A DNA stretch of 64,000 nucleotides. It comes from Euphorbia lathyris. Lineage: Eukaryota; Streptophyta; Magnoliopsida; Malpighiales; Euphorbiaceae. Location of the stretch: contig NC_088915.1 of assembly GCF_963576675.1 (NCBI RefSeq), forward strand, positions 38,841,501 through 38,905,500. Reading direction: 5' to 3'. The position numbers and the translations under genes were made by a program. The notes under the pieces are model-generated. The model was not told the DNA's origin. It did no database searches and saw nothing but the letters and a program-made list of their open reading frames with translations. Shown here in pieces: positions 53,847-64,000 of the stretch. Within the stretch, counting starts at the first letter, position 1. Every line of letters starts with the position of its first letter.

Positions 53847-55338
53847 CCCATTTGTTCCTGTTGAAACTATTGATGGCCAAACGGTTGTCAAAGCTGAGAC
53901 TAGATGGACAGAGGATGATCTCAAGAAGCTAGAAAATCATGCTTCAGCTATAAAAATGCTTCACTGTGCTTTAGATGCTGCAGGATACAACAAGATTTCA
54001 GGTTGTGAGTCAGCGCAGGAAATTTGGAAGAAGCTGGAGGTCACCTATGAAGGAACCAACAAGGTGAAGGAATCCAAGGTCAACCAGCACATGAGGTTGT
54101 ACGAGCTGTTTGAAATGAATGATGATGAAGGAATCTCTGACATGAACGCAAGGTTCACAAACATAATCAATGAGCTCAAGAGACTTGGAAAGATCTTCAC
54201 TGAGGAAGAGCAAGTCAAGAAGATTCTTAGGAGTCTTCCTAAAAGCTGGCAAGCAAAGAAAACTGCTGTTGAGGAAGCTCAAGACTTAACCACCTACAAG
54301 TATGATGAGCTCATTGGCTCACTGCTGACCCATGAGATCTCAATGAAGAATTTCGAGGTGAAGGAAAATTCTGAACACAAGAAGCAAAAGTCACTTGTCA
54401 TGAAAGCTGACTCCACTGATGGGAGCTCAACAGACGATGAAGAAATGGCTATGTTCACTAGAAAGAGGAAAAGGCTGTTCAGAAAGAATGACAAATATTC
54501 TAAGAAGCCTTACAAGAAGTTTGATAAGTACAAAGCTGAGTCCAGCGACAACAAGTACAAGAAGGACAGCTCAAAGCCCATTACATGCTTTGAATGTCAT
54601 CAAACTGGCCATATCAAGTCAAGCTGTCCCACGCTGAGGAAAGAAAGAAAGAACAGCAAGAAGGCAATGGTGGCAACTTGGAGCGACAGTGATGAGTATT
54701 CATCATCAGAAGCTAATGCCATTGAGTCAGCAAAGATTTGTTTCATGGCTGACGAACTTGCTGAGCCATGTGTTTCTGAGCATGCTGGCCCCTCGAGTGA
54801 ATCTAACGATGAGGAACACTCAACTGAGGTAATATCACTACCCTTGCTCAGAAATGAAATGGTAAATGCCCTGAGTGACCTCTACACACTTGTCAAAAAG
54901 TGTAATAAAAAGGTTAGAGCACTCAGCAGGCGATGTGACGAGGTTGAGGAGGTCAAACTGAGTGACCTTCGATATATTCTCCAGGACACCTCAATTTTGC
55001 ATATTAATGTAGAAATTATGCAAAAGTTTGTCACTGAGGTCCAATCAGATTCTAAGAAACTGAGAAAGGATGTCACATCAATTCAGAACCAACTTAAGGT
55101 TCCGAATAAAAGAAATATTCCCCTGATCACTGAGTACCGAAGTACTAGTAAGCAGAGATGGAATCCTCAGCGGAATGTCCAGTGTGACTTCTATGGGAAG
55201 AAAGGACACACCACAAAGGTGTGCCGGCACGCTCAGCACTGGGGTGTTGACCAATCAGTGAGACATCCTAAACGGAAGGTCAGTTGTGACTTTGTGGAAA
55301 GAATGGACACACTGATCAAGTATGTCGTCATAAAATGA
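53847..55338 (+). pseudogene. Gag of Sire-2, N-terminus replaced by LTR sequence
   Basis: The open frame shows GPFVPVETIDGQTVVKAETR, CALDAAGYNKISGCESAQEI, a conserved gag core (KILRSLPKSWQAKKTAVEEA), an intact first knuckle (CFECHQTGHIKSSC) and a second knuckle damaged at its second Cys (CDFYGKKGHTTKVC). The damage pattern is the reverse of Sire-1. The stop TGA lies at 55336. It has no gag start codon of its own, and the upstream codons belong to U3. Frame 1 continues into protease after the stop. Confidence 0.88.
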
Positions 55339-58300
55339 AATATGATGCTTTACCTGTTGAACCTAACAAGCAAGGACCCAAAAAGAATTGGGTACCTAAA
55401 AGAACTAGCTATATTGCAGGTAAGCCTGAGGTGTGCTGAGAAGTCAAAGATGTGGTACATTGACAGCGCATGCTCGAGGAATATGACTGGTGATGAAACT
55501 CAGTTCATCACGTTTGTGCGTAAACGATGAGGAAGTGTAAGTTTTGGAGACAACAAGAAGGGTAAGATAGTAGGGTCAGGAACCATTGGTGGTAATCCTA
55601 CTATTGAGTCAGTCTCCCTAGTCAGCGGGCTCAAATATAACTTACTCAGCGTAGCTCAGCTATGTGACAATGGGAGAAAAGTTATATTTGATGATACTGG
55701 ATGTAAAATATTCGAGGGTAAAACAAATGAGTTAATTTTAACTGCCCCTCGTATTGATAATGTCTTTATGCTGAACTTAGAAAAGAAGTTTTCAAAAACT
55801 GTATGCTTAGTGTCAAAGGAAGAAAATTCTTGGCTATGGCACATGAGACTTGGTTATGTAAGCATGGACCTCCTGGCCAAATTAGCAAGAAAGCAATTGG
55901 TTGAGGGACTGCCAGAACTTAAGTTTGAAAAAGATCAATTATGTCACGCTTGCCAAGCTGGAAAACAAACCAAACAATCTTTTCATAGTAAAAACATTGT
56001 CTCAACTAAGCGTCCATTAGAGTTGCTACACTTGGATCTCTTCGGTCCAATCCAGCCATTGAGCTTCGGTGGAAGAAGATTTTTCTTGGTCATTGTAGAT
56101 GACTTTTCTCCGTACACTTGGATCATCTTGCTGAGTAGCAAGGATGAAACTTTTGAGACGTTTTCAAATTTAGTAAGAAAACTTGAAAATGATAAAGACC
56201 TTAAGTTAGCTCACATCCGAAGTGATAATGGTGGAGAATTCAAGAACCAAAAGTTTGTTGAATTCTGTGAAACCAACGGCATTGACCATAATTTTTATGC
56301 TCCTAGAACAATGCTGAGTGAGCATAGGCTTCCAAAGTACTTTTGGGGAGAAGCTGTTAACACAGCGTGCTACATTCTTAATAGGGCTCTAGTTAGACCT
56401 ATATTAAAGAAAACCCCCTACGAACTTTGGAAAGGACGAAAGCCCAACATTGGATACTTTCGTGCCTTTGGTTGTAAATGTTTTATCTTAAATACCAAAG
56501 ATAGCCTAGCTAAGTTTGGCTCAAAAGCTGATGAAGCTATCTTTTTAGGCTACTCAACAAACAGCAAAGCATACAGAGTTTTCAATAAACGAACTCAAGT
56601 CTTAGAAAAGTCAGTACATGTTGAGTTCGATGAAACTAACCCTGCAGGAAGATACCAGTCGCTGACCGAGGATGATCCACACTCAGCACCCGCTGGCTAA
56701 GAAACTGCCGCTGAGTCATTTCCTCAATGGCTGACCAAAGGTAAAAGTGAAACTCAAATTACTTTCACTGACCAATCTACACCTGCAGAGATTGTTGAAA
56801 CATAACCAGTGCAAGACATCGATTTACCAAAGGAGATTAGGATACCAAGAGGTCACTCAGAGAGTGCCATTCTTGATGCCGCTGAGAACACCCTGATGAC
56901 GAGAAATCAACTCAGGAGATACCTCAGCAACGTAGCATTCATCTCAATCCAGGAACCAAAGAATTTCGCTGAAGCTGAGTATGATGAATTCTGGATGAAT
57001 GCAATGCAAGAAGAACTTGATCAGTTCAGACGAAATGAAGTATGGGATCTAGTGCCAAAACCAAGAAGCTAGAAGACCATAGGAACAAGATGGGTCTTCC
57101 GCAACAAGCTGGATGAACAAGGGAACGTGGTCAGAAACAAAGCAAGACTTGTAGCTCAGGGCTACAGTCAGCAAGAAGGTATTGACTACGGTGAGACCTT
57201 TGCCCCAGTGGCAAGGCTAGAGGCTATTAGAATTTTATGTGCATATGCAAGCTATATGAACTTTAAATTGTTTCAAATGGATGTTACGAGCGCATTCCTT
57301 AATGGAGTTATAAATGAGGAAGTTTATGTTAATCAGCCTCCAGGGTTTGAGGATCCTAAATTCCCAAACCACGTTTATAAGCTCAAAAAGGCTCTGTATG
57401 GTCTTAAGCAAGCACCACGTGCTTGGTATGAGAGGCTGACCAGTTTCCTGCTGACTAGAAATTATGTCAGAGGTAAAGCTGATACAACCTTATTCATTAA
57501 GAGGAAGGGTAAAGATACCCTGCCGGCTCAAATATACGTTGATGACATTATTTTTGGTGCCACTAACGAGTCAATGTGCAAGGAATTTAGTAAGCAGATG
57601 CAGACTGAGTTTGAAATGTCGATGATGGGAGAACTCAATTTCTTCCTTGGACTTCAAATCAAACAAGGGAAAAATGGAATCTTCATCAGTCAAACTAAGT
57701 ATGCTAAGGAGATATTGAAGAAGTATGAACTTAAGAATTGTAAGTCAATATCTACCCCAATGGGCACTGACACTGTCCTCTGCGCTAATGAGAATGGTAA
57801 GTCAGTAGATAGCAGATTGTACCGAGGTATGATTGGTTCTCTACTTTACTTAATTGCTAGTAGGCCGGACATTCAGTTCTCGGTATGTTATTGTGCTAGA
57901 TATCAATCTAACCCTAAGGAATCTCATTACATAGCTGTAAAAATAATCCTTAGATATTTGCAAGGCTCAGTGAATGCAGGTTTGTGGTATCCCAATACTC
58001 ATGACTTCACACTCATTGGATACACTGACGCTGACTACGGACGAGACAAGCTTGAACGAAAAAGCACCTCAGGAGGATGCCACTTCCTTGGGAGCTGTCT
58101 TATATCCTGGTTCAGCAAGAAGCAGGCGTCAATAGCCCAGTCATCCACTGAAGCTGAGTACGTTGCTGCTGGAAGCTGTGTTGCTCAAGTCCTATGGATT
58201 AAGCAACAGCTTGAAGATTTTGGTGTTCGGACTAAAACAATTGAAGTCAAATGCGACAATAAGAGTGCCATTGACTTATCAAAGAACCCAATCCAACACA

Positions 58301-58482
58301 GCAGGATGAAGCATGTCAGCATAAGACATCACTTCATTAGAGATCACGTACTCAAGGGAGAGATCAAGCTGACCTATGTCCCAACGGATGAGCAGCTTGC
58401 TGATATCTTCACAAAGCCACTGGCTCGTGAGCAATTCAACATACTTAGAGAAGCCATTGGTATGTTTAATCCTCTTCAATAA
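55339..58482 (+). pseudogene. Pol of Sire-2: protease, integrase (deleted), RT and RNase H (open)
   Basis: All parts lie in one frame with stops near 55336, 55528, 56698, 56805 and 57070. Protease: WYIDSACSRNMTGD. Integrase zinc region: WLWHMRLGYVS (His of LGH is Tyr) and LCHACQAGK. Core: IVDDFSPYTW and IRSDNGGEFKNQ, then a deletion at about 56305-56311 removes the segment carrying the catalytic Glu. 57127-58482 is an uninterrupted 451-codon RT-RNase H ([64 protein letters not shown]), the best preserved enzyme in the window. Confidence 0.9.
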
Positions 58483-58853
58483 ATTCCAAGTACAGTATGC
58501 ATGCTGAGTGAATTACCATGCTGAATGATTTATGCTAAATCAATTACTATCACATGCTGAGTAGATTTACATACTGAGTGTTTATCTTAAGCTGAGCAAC
58601 TAAGCATAAGAATTATTCCTTTGCGTAATAATTGTCTACTCAGAATCTTAAACGTTTGAGATCCTTAACACTGAGTAAAGATCCGTTGCAAACTTTAATG
58701 CAAAGCATGCGAATTAAATAGCCACCTAGGATGACGTATGCGCTATAATTAGAAAACACACGCGCCGTATGTGTCATAAATGCCAGAATCTTTGTCGATT
58801 GAGAATCTCGAGGTCAAATTGACAACCTAACGCTTTAGATCTACTCAATACCT

Positions 58854-58863
58854 CTATAAATAG
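58854..58863 (+). promoter_or_regulatory. Internal TATA box upstream of the third ORF, Sire-2
   Basis: CTATAAATAG with the same GTGGACG continuation as Sire-1, 110 bp before the ATG at 58964. GATGACGTA lies upstream at about 58731-58739. Confidence 0.55.
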
Positions 58864-58963
58864 TGGACGAATTCCCACTTTTATCTCTTTACGCTTAGAA
58901 AACTTTGGCATTCCAATTACTCTCTCTAAAAATTCCCAAACTTCCCAAAACTTCTCTGAGAAT

Positions 58964-61900
58964 ATGACGAACGTTTCTCTGAATATCTCCGGTGCTGGTT
59001 TATCCGACAACCGCTCCGATGAAAATCCCAAATCTTCTACCCAGCGTGACCATGCTAAGGTCACAACGCCGAGCAAGAAAGCTCAAGCTGTCCAAGCCAC
59101 CTCTTCGAAGGGAAAACAACAGCAAAAGGACAAGGGCAAGAAAGTTGTGGAACGCACCTACTCTCAGGTTTTCGAGAGTGTGAAGGGGTGTAAGATTGAT
59201 CACCCGCGATGGTTTTCAAGGGGATTCGTGGAAGCCGAGCAACCCTTTTGTGAGTGGATCAAGAATAATGGTTGGACCGAGATGTTCTCAGTTCGTGATG
59301 CTACTTACCCTGAGTTGGTAAGAGAATTCTACGCCAACCTAAAGATCGCCGATGATAACCGGAACTACCTGGCTTCTAATGTTCGAGGGAAGGACATCTT
59401 CATCAACCCTGCATATCTTGCCTCACTGTTCAAACTGAAAAACGAAGGAGCTATACTTCGTAAATCAGGTGACCAAGATAAAACCAACTACGTTCAGACC
59501 TTCTGTAAACCTGAGGGTCATATAGGTGAAATCTCGAGTACCTCCATGGGTCAGCATCAAAAGATGGCCCATTACATACTGACCAATTTCCTTTTCCCTA
59601 AAATCAACTGCACCAACTCAGCAACCAATTTTGAGCAGTGTTTTATATGGCACATGCTGACTTACACACCGATAAATAGGGCTGTCAATATGGGTCACAA
59701 CACGATAACACGATTCGCGTAACACGGAAATTAAACGAATTAGGGTTGAGATAAATGGGTTTGGGTCATAAATGGGTCGACATGTCTAACCCGTAAAATA
59801 AACAGGTTGGGTCGCGGGTTGACTCGCGAATTCGTTGTAACCCATATAATTTAGACGTGTCTATGGGTCGTGTCAACCCAACCGGCGAACCCATATAACT
59901 CGACCCATATAATCCATCTAACCCACATATCATATAAATATAAAAAAGTTTTATGGATATTAAAGTAATTTTAATTTTTAACCCTAATTATATATATATA
60001 TATATATATCAATAGATTACAGAACACGTTAGGTTTCCAACTTTCTTTCCCTAACAATTTGTGCTGTCTGCCTCTCTTCATTGACATCCGGTGAACGCTT
60101 CAGTCTCCAGTTACAAGTAAGTCTTTTGTTGATTTAATTTTCCACTTAAATTGTCATTTGCCTCTTGTTCCTGTGCATGAGATTCAGCTTCAGTCGGTTA
60201 CACTCATTTATCCAAAAACTGCGAGCTTAAGAAATTCTAAGAAATTAGGTATTGATTTTGAGAGACCATGAGATTCGACAGTTTTTGTACTCTGGTAGAC
60301 TGTTAGTGGTTCTTTTTTCTAAGATAGTGATGTTTTCCTTTAATCTAGAACCCAGGTAGTTGCTTTTAATATGCTTTATTCCTTTGGTATATATAAAATA
60401 ATAAATAATAGGCTATCAATCTAAACAAGGTTAATTATGGTCTCTAAATTTTTATTTCTTATTATAAAAGTTTTTTAACTTTTCTTTATATTAAAATTAG
60501 ATTGATGATGGTGTAGTGTAGTAGGCTATAGCTACGCAACAAATTCATGGATTACCCAATAAAATACACATTAATAATCAAAAACCACATATGCTAAAAA
60601 AAATCCAGAAACTTGAATCTGACTTCTATTTGTTCTTGTTTCGATCTCAAAGGTATGAATTTCATAATCAATTGAATTAATACTAGTCAAATTGGTAACC
60701 TAGGTAGTTGTTTTTTTCGTGGTTCCTATTCTTTGTTTGGCTAGCTTTAATCAAATTAGATATTGAATTTATTTATTTCGTTTTTTTAGTTTCTCATTGT
60801 TTTTACACTTTGTTCTCGATACTGGGTTAGTAAAGTGAGAATGATAGAAAATTATATTTTGCGGATGAATAATACTACCCAAGTTGGTTCAGTTAAGATT
60901 GAAGATAGAGCAAAGATTGACAATATTACCATTGAAAGTGATGGTGGTGATGATGATGATATCATGGAGTTGCAAAATTAAATGGGTTAGCCAGGTTGAC
61001 ACGTTCAACCCGCTTCTTAAACGAACCGTGCCGAGTCAACCCATTTATTAAATGGGTTGGGTCAGGGTCGGGATAAATGGGTCACCTGAGTAAGTCGACA
61101 CGACACGTTTACAACCCACGAACCCATATTGACACCCCTACCGATAAACATGCCCGTCTTCATAATCGGTGGGTTTCTACGAAGTACAGGAACCCTTAGG
61201 TTAGGCTCCTTTATCACCCGAATCCTCAAGGATCACAATGTGGACATGGTTGCGGAAATCCACACTTGGGGAACCGAGATTACAGCTGCTGCCCTATTTG
61301 GTTTGGCATATGATCAACCTATTGTACCGAAGAAAGGAAAAGGGGAAGCTATCCAGAACACTGAGGGGGCGGTGACTCGAAAGGGAAGAACTCAAAGAAA
61401 GAGGAAGGATGTCCAGAGAACCTCTAAAGCTGCTGCCTCTACACCAAAAAGGCTTAAGGTTGTATGCAGAGGAACTAAGCCTCAAATTCAGCAAAGTCAG
61501 GGTGGATCTAGGTCAGCTGAGAAAAGACCTAGGCAAGCTGAGCCTGAGGCAGAAGAAAGAGAGGTTGATGAGAAACCATTAAGGAAGAAGAAGAAGCTCA
61601 ATTTTGAGTTAAGACCTATAGATGCACTTCCGAATGATGTCGTCGTTCCTCCTAACTCCCATTATGCACAGAGTCAAGGCATTGACGCTGAGCAACAATT
61701 AGATGACCAGGAAGAACACGAGCAATTGGGTGGTCAGTTTGTCGAGGAAGAAGAACTGGATGAACAGTTTGAGGAAGAAGAACTGGATGATGAGTCTGAT
61801 GAAGAAGAAAGTGGTCAGGATGACACTAAGGAAACAGCTGATGATGAGCACCTTGAACCAATCAACACTGAGTTGGTTGACGAAGAAGAAACTGAGCAAA

Positions 61901-63368
61901 CAGCAAATGCTCCCGCTTTTCAAAGGGAAGTTTCACCTACTGACTCTATTGAGTCTATTCCTTGTGACCCGACTCCTCCAAAGCTAAAGAGACTGAGGAA
62001 GAAGAAGGCATTTCGAGCACCCGTCATTGACCTAATGGGTGACTCACCGCTGAGGGATGAGATCTCTGACCTTACAGATGTACATCTTAGGTCTTCTCCA
62101 ACCCTCCTGAGTCTCAACCAGAGCAACAAGAAAATCAAGCCTCTGTTTCTCAGCCAAAGGAACATGCCGACTTAACCGCTTCCCAAAACCAAAGTAATGC
62201 CGAGCAAGTGCTCGAAGATTCCGCTCCTCAACACGTTGAGCAAGCCAAGGAATTACCTGCTCAGGTGAACACTGAACTTACTCAGCTTCCACAATCCAGT
62301 CAGCTTCAGCCTGACCCTGAGCAAGTAACACATTCTGCCGATCCTCCACTTCCACAACTCAATGTGCAGAATCAAATCCAGTCAGTTTCTACTGACAATC
62401 CTAATTCCAGACCAGCCGCTGATAATGCTGGGCCTTCTAATGATGAGCAGAACCAAACACCGCCTTCATTCGGTTCTACTCCTCCTCCGGCATCTGGGCC
62501 AACACATGATGGATCCTTTAGCTACCTAAATGCAACTGAGTCTGGTCGAAGAATCGTTGACTCAGCTCAAGCTCTTATCCAGGACCTTCATCAATCAAAC
62601 ACCAATGCCGCTGGGTCTACTAATGTTGAGACAACTCAACTTTCGTCTGTCACTCAGCTTCTAACTGAGATCAAAGGTCTGAAGGATCTTCTGAGTGTCA
62701 TGACTTCATTGCAATCTCAACAGCCCAGGAAGGACTCTATAACAAAGCTGGCCGAACTCCAGCTGACCATGGTAAACCACATGAACTCACTGCAAGGGCA
62801 GATTCATCAATTGTCAGCTGCGAACTTAGCATATGACACTTCTGCCGAACTACATCATCTCTTCAGCCAGCTTCATACTGAGCAAGAGAAAACAAATCAC
62901 CAACTCTCTTCCTCCTCGCAATGCTCCATTGAGCAAATTAGCGAGGCTGTGCGTCTGCTAAACTTAAGCAAGCAAGAGATGGACACTGACCAGCTCAAAA
63001 CAAACGAGATACTGAAGTACTCTCGCGTAACTTTCAACCACGTGCGACACACCAACGCTCAGCGTGAGTATTTTGATTCGTCCTTGCTGAAGATGTTTCA
63101 TCAAGCTTTTGTAATGCTCACGGACAGCATACATTGGGTTGCAAAGGGTCAAGCATATGTTGTAAGTATGCTGAGTGCTGCTGATGTCAGAATTCCTCGC
63201 GCTATTTTGGATGATGGTGTTCCCATCTTTGATGGCATAAATACAAGCACACACAAGTTGAAGGAATTCTCTAAACGCCTAACTAAAGCTGCCATTGAAG
63301 ACACTTTCATTGCTCCTCCTGCTGATGGTGGAAAAACGGGGGAGAAAGTACAAGCACAAGGAACCTAG
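58964..63368 (+). pseudogene. Third ORF of Sire-2, split by an hAT-type insertion and frameshifted
   Basis: The ATG at 58964 (MTNVSLNISGAGLSDNRSDE) opens a basic, Ser/Lys-rich leader, then the globular domain (WFSRGFVEAEQPFCEW, YPELVREFYANL, QKMAHYILTNFLFPK). An insertion at 59677-61140 cuts it. The frame continues after the duplicated 8 bp without loss of phase, through Glu/Asp-rich repeats (61680-61900). A frameshift between about 62080 and 62200 leads into a 386-codon open part (62208-63368) with SQCSIEQISEAVRLLNLSKQ and predicted helices. It ends with TAG at 63366. Domain plan equals Sire-1. Function unknown. Confidence 0.82.
59677..61140. mobile_element. Non-autonomous hAT-type element (hAT-2) in the third ORF of Sire-2
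   Basis: Ends are TAGGGCTGTCAATATGGGT and, reversed, TAGGGGTGTCAATATGGGT, a 19-bp inverted repeat with one mismatch. The 8-bp duplication CCGATAAA flanks it (59669-59676, 61141-61148). Subterminal zones are full of AATGGGTT/AACCCAT words. Internally there is a TA run (about 59990-60010), AT-rich filler and one 46-codon acidic ORF (60841-60981) that resembles nothing specific. No transposase. Confidence 0.92.
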
Positions 63369-63973
63369 CATTCAGAAGAAGCTTCAGGTAGTCAGCAAAG
63401 ACAAAAGGGAAAGGGTAAAGCTAAAGAGCATGAAGCACAACTCAACTACAAGAAGAAATAGCTTTGGCTTTTCTAGGACTGACTAGATGTTATGTTGTTA
63501 AAACTTGTAGTCTTTCCCTTGTGTACTTTTGTTATGCTGATCCTCAATACAAAACTTTGATGCATCTATCTTTTTAAATTAACCAATCTTATGTGATGCT
63601 TACTTATGTTTTGTATTGAATAGTTAATCGCATCTTCACTAAATCAACTGTGCTACTTATCTACATTGCTTTATGATTGCATGCGGTGTTGATCAAAATG
63701 TTGACCGCTTTTACATGTCTTCTTAAACACATTGAATAAAGAAATACTCAACGCTCTCTGATATATAAATCTTCCGCATAAACTGAGTTAAATAGAATAT
63801 GTTCCATGAGCTGACCTAATTCTGAAAAACTGACCTTAGACTTACTTGAAATGTTTAAAGTAAATCTAAGTCAGCCGCTCAACCCTTACGGGGGAGTATA
63901 CTGAGTAAGATAAGGTCAACAATCATGGGGGAGCTCAACACTGAGTTCTTGACTGAATATTTTTGCCAACATC
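63369..63973 (+). other. Noncoding tail of Sire-2 with extra polypurine-like tracts
   Basis: No gene. ACGGGGGAGT (63888-63897) and ATCATGGGGGAG (63922-63933) recur in the same order as in Sire-1. Confidence 0.6.
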
Positions 63974-63987
63974 AAAATGGGGGAGTT
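63974..63987 (+). other. Polypurine tract of Sire-2
   Basis: AAAATGGGGGAGTT immediately before the LTR start. Confidence 0.85.
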
Positions 63988-64000
63988 TGTTGAAACACCT
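63988..64000 (+). repeat. First 13 bp of the 3' LTR of Sire-2
   Basis: TGTTGAAACACCT, identical to the start of the 5' LTR at 53242 and of the Sire-1 3' LTR; cut by the window edge. Confidence 0.85.

Larger units (their letters stand above)
53242..64000 (+). mobile_element. Sirevirus-like Ty1/copia retrotransposon Sire-2, cut by right window edge
   Basis: Same family as Sire-1 by LTR ends, gag, pol, third ORF and polypurine tract. The 5' LTR is truncated just after its TATA box and runs straight into gag. The 3' LTR starts at 63988 and leaves the window. The base pairs before the 5' end are ACTAA (53237-53241), which predicts ACTAA after the off-window 3' end. It contains a nested hAT-type element (59677-61140). 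Confidence 0.9.

Noticed and set aside
53734..53847. N-terminal 38 codons of the 534-codon Sire-2 frame as a gag start
   Set aside because: It begins with TTG and its sequence is U3 of the LTR ending at the TATA box, so it is not gag.
1..64000. Endogenous plant pararetrovirus or other integrated virus
   Set aside because: All RT-bearing segments have LTRs, integrase and Ty3- or Ty1-type domain order. No movement or coat protein of caulimovirus type is visible.

Overview
This window is plant nuclear DNA, almost certainly heterochromatin of a flowering plant and probably a eudicot. It is built almost entirely of nested transposable elements. I found no host gene, rRNA, tRNA or CRISPR array. 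The organism cannot be named from the sequence. The plant call rests on two Athila-type Ty3 families primed by tRNA-Asp, Sirevirus-type Ty1 elements with a third ORF, hAT transposons with 8-bp target duplications, and widespread C-to-T nonsense decay.

Layout. 1-7009: the 5' part of an Athila-like element on the minus strand (family A, element 1), running off the left edge. It sits inside the gag gene of a plus-strand Athila-like element (family B, element 2, 7010-15607). Element 2 in turn sits inside the 3' region of a minus-strand copy of the same family (element 4, 15608-25903). Element 4 also carries an hAT transposon at 18444-20993. 25904-27100: a decayed Ty1/copia remnant, followed by a microsatellite and unassigned repeat-like DNA. 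27690-39314: a Sirevirus-like element (Sire-1) with both LTRs and a CCTTA target duplication. 39320-42474: gene-free repeat remnants. 42475-50237: an older, diverged family B element on the minus strand (element 7), whose third ORF is split by a family A solo LTR with a GCTGC duplication. 50238-53241: an LTR-like stretch and two fold-back, MITE-like repeats. 53242-64000: a second Sirevirus-like element (Sire-2), cut by the right edge, whose third ORF is split by a non-autonomous hAT element.

How the parts work together. Each retroelement has the usual gag-protease-reverse transcriptase-RNase H-integrase plan (integrase before reverse transcriptase in the Sire copies) plus, in family B and Sire, a third ORF after pol. 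All copies look defective: stops, frameshifts, protease-RT deletions in elements 1 and 4, missing primer sites in both Sire copies, and loss of the integrase catalytic glutamate in both Sire copies. The longest open stretches are the family B third ORF (16139-17332) and the Sire-2 RT-RNase H (57127-58482).

Most unusual signal. Both Athila-like families carry arrays of short palindromes in U3, upstream of the TATA box, with starts about two helical turns apart. Family B uses pairs of an 11-mer (ACGCGGGGCGT and variants) starting 21 bp apart across spacers of unrelated sequence. Family A uses a different 13-mer (GTCTCGTCGAGAC) in quartets stepping 20, 21, 20 bp. Family B repeats its pairs around the third ORF, and the old element 7 has changed the motif but kept the spacing. 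The third ORFs of family B and Sire also have TATA boxes of their own.
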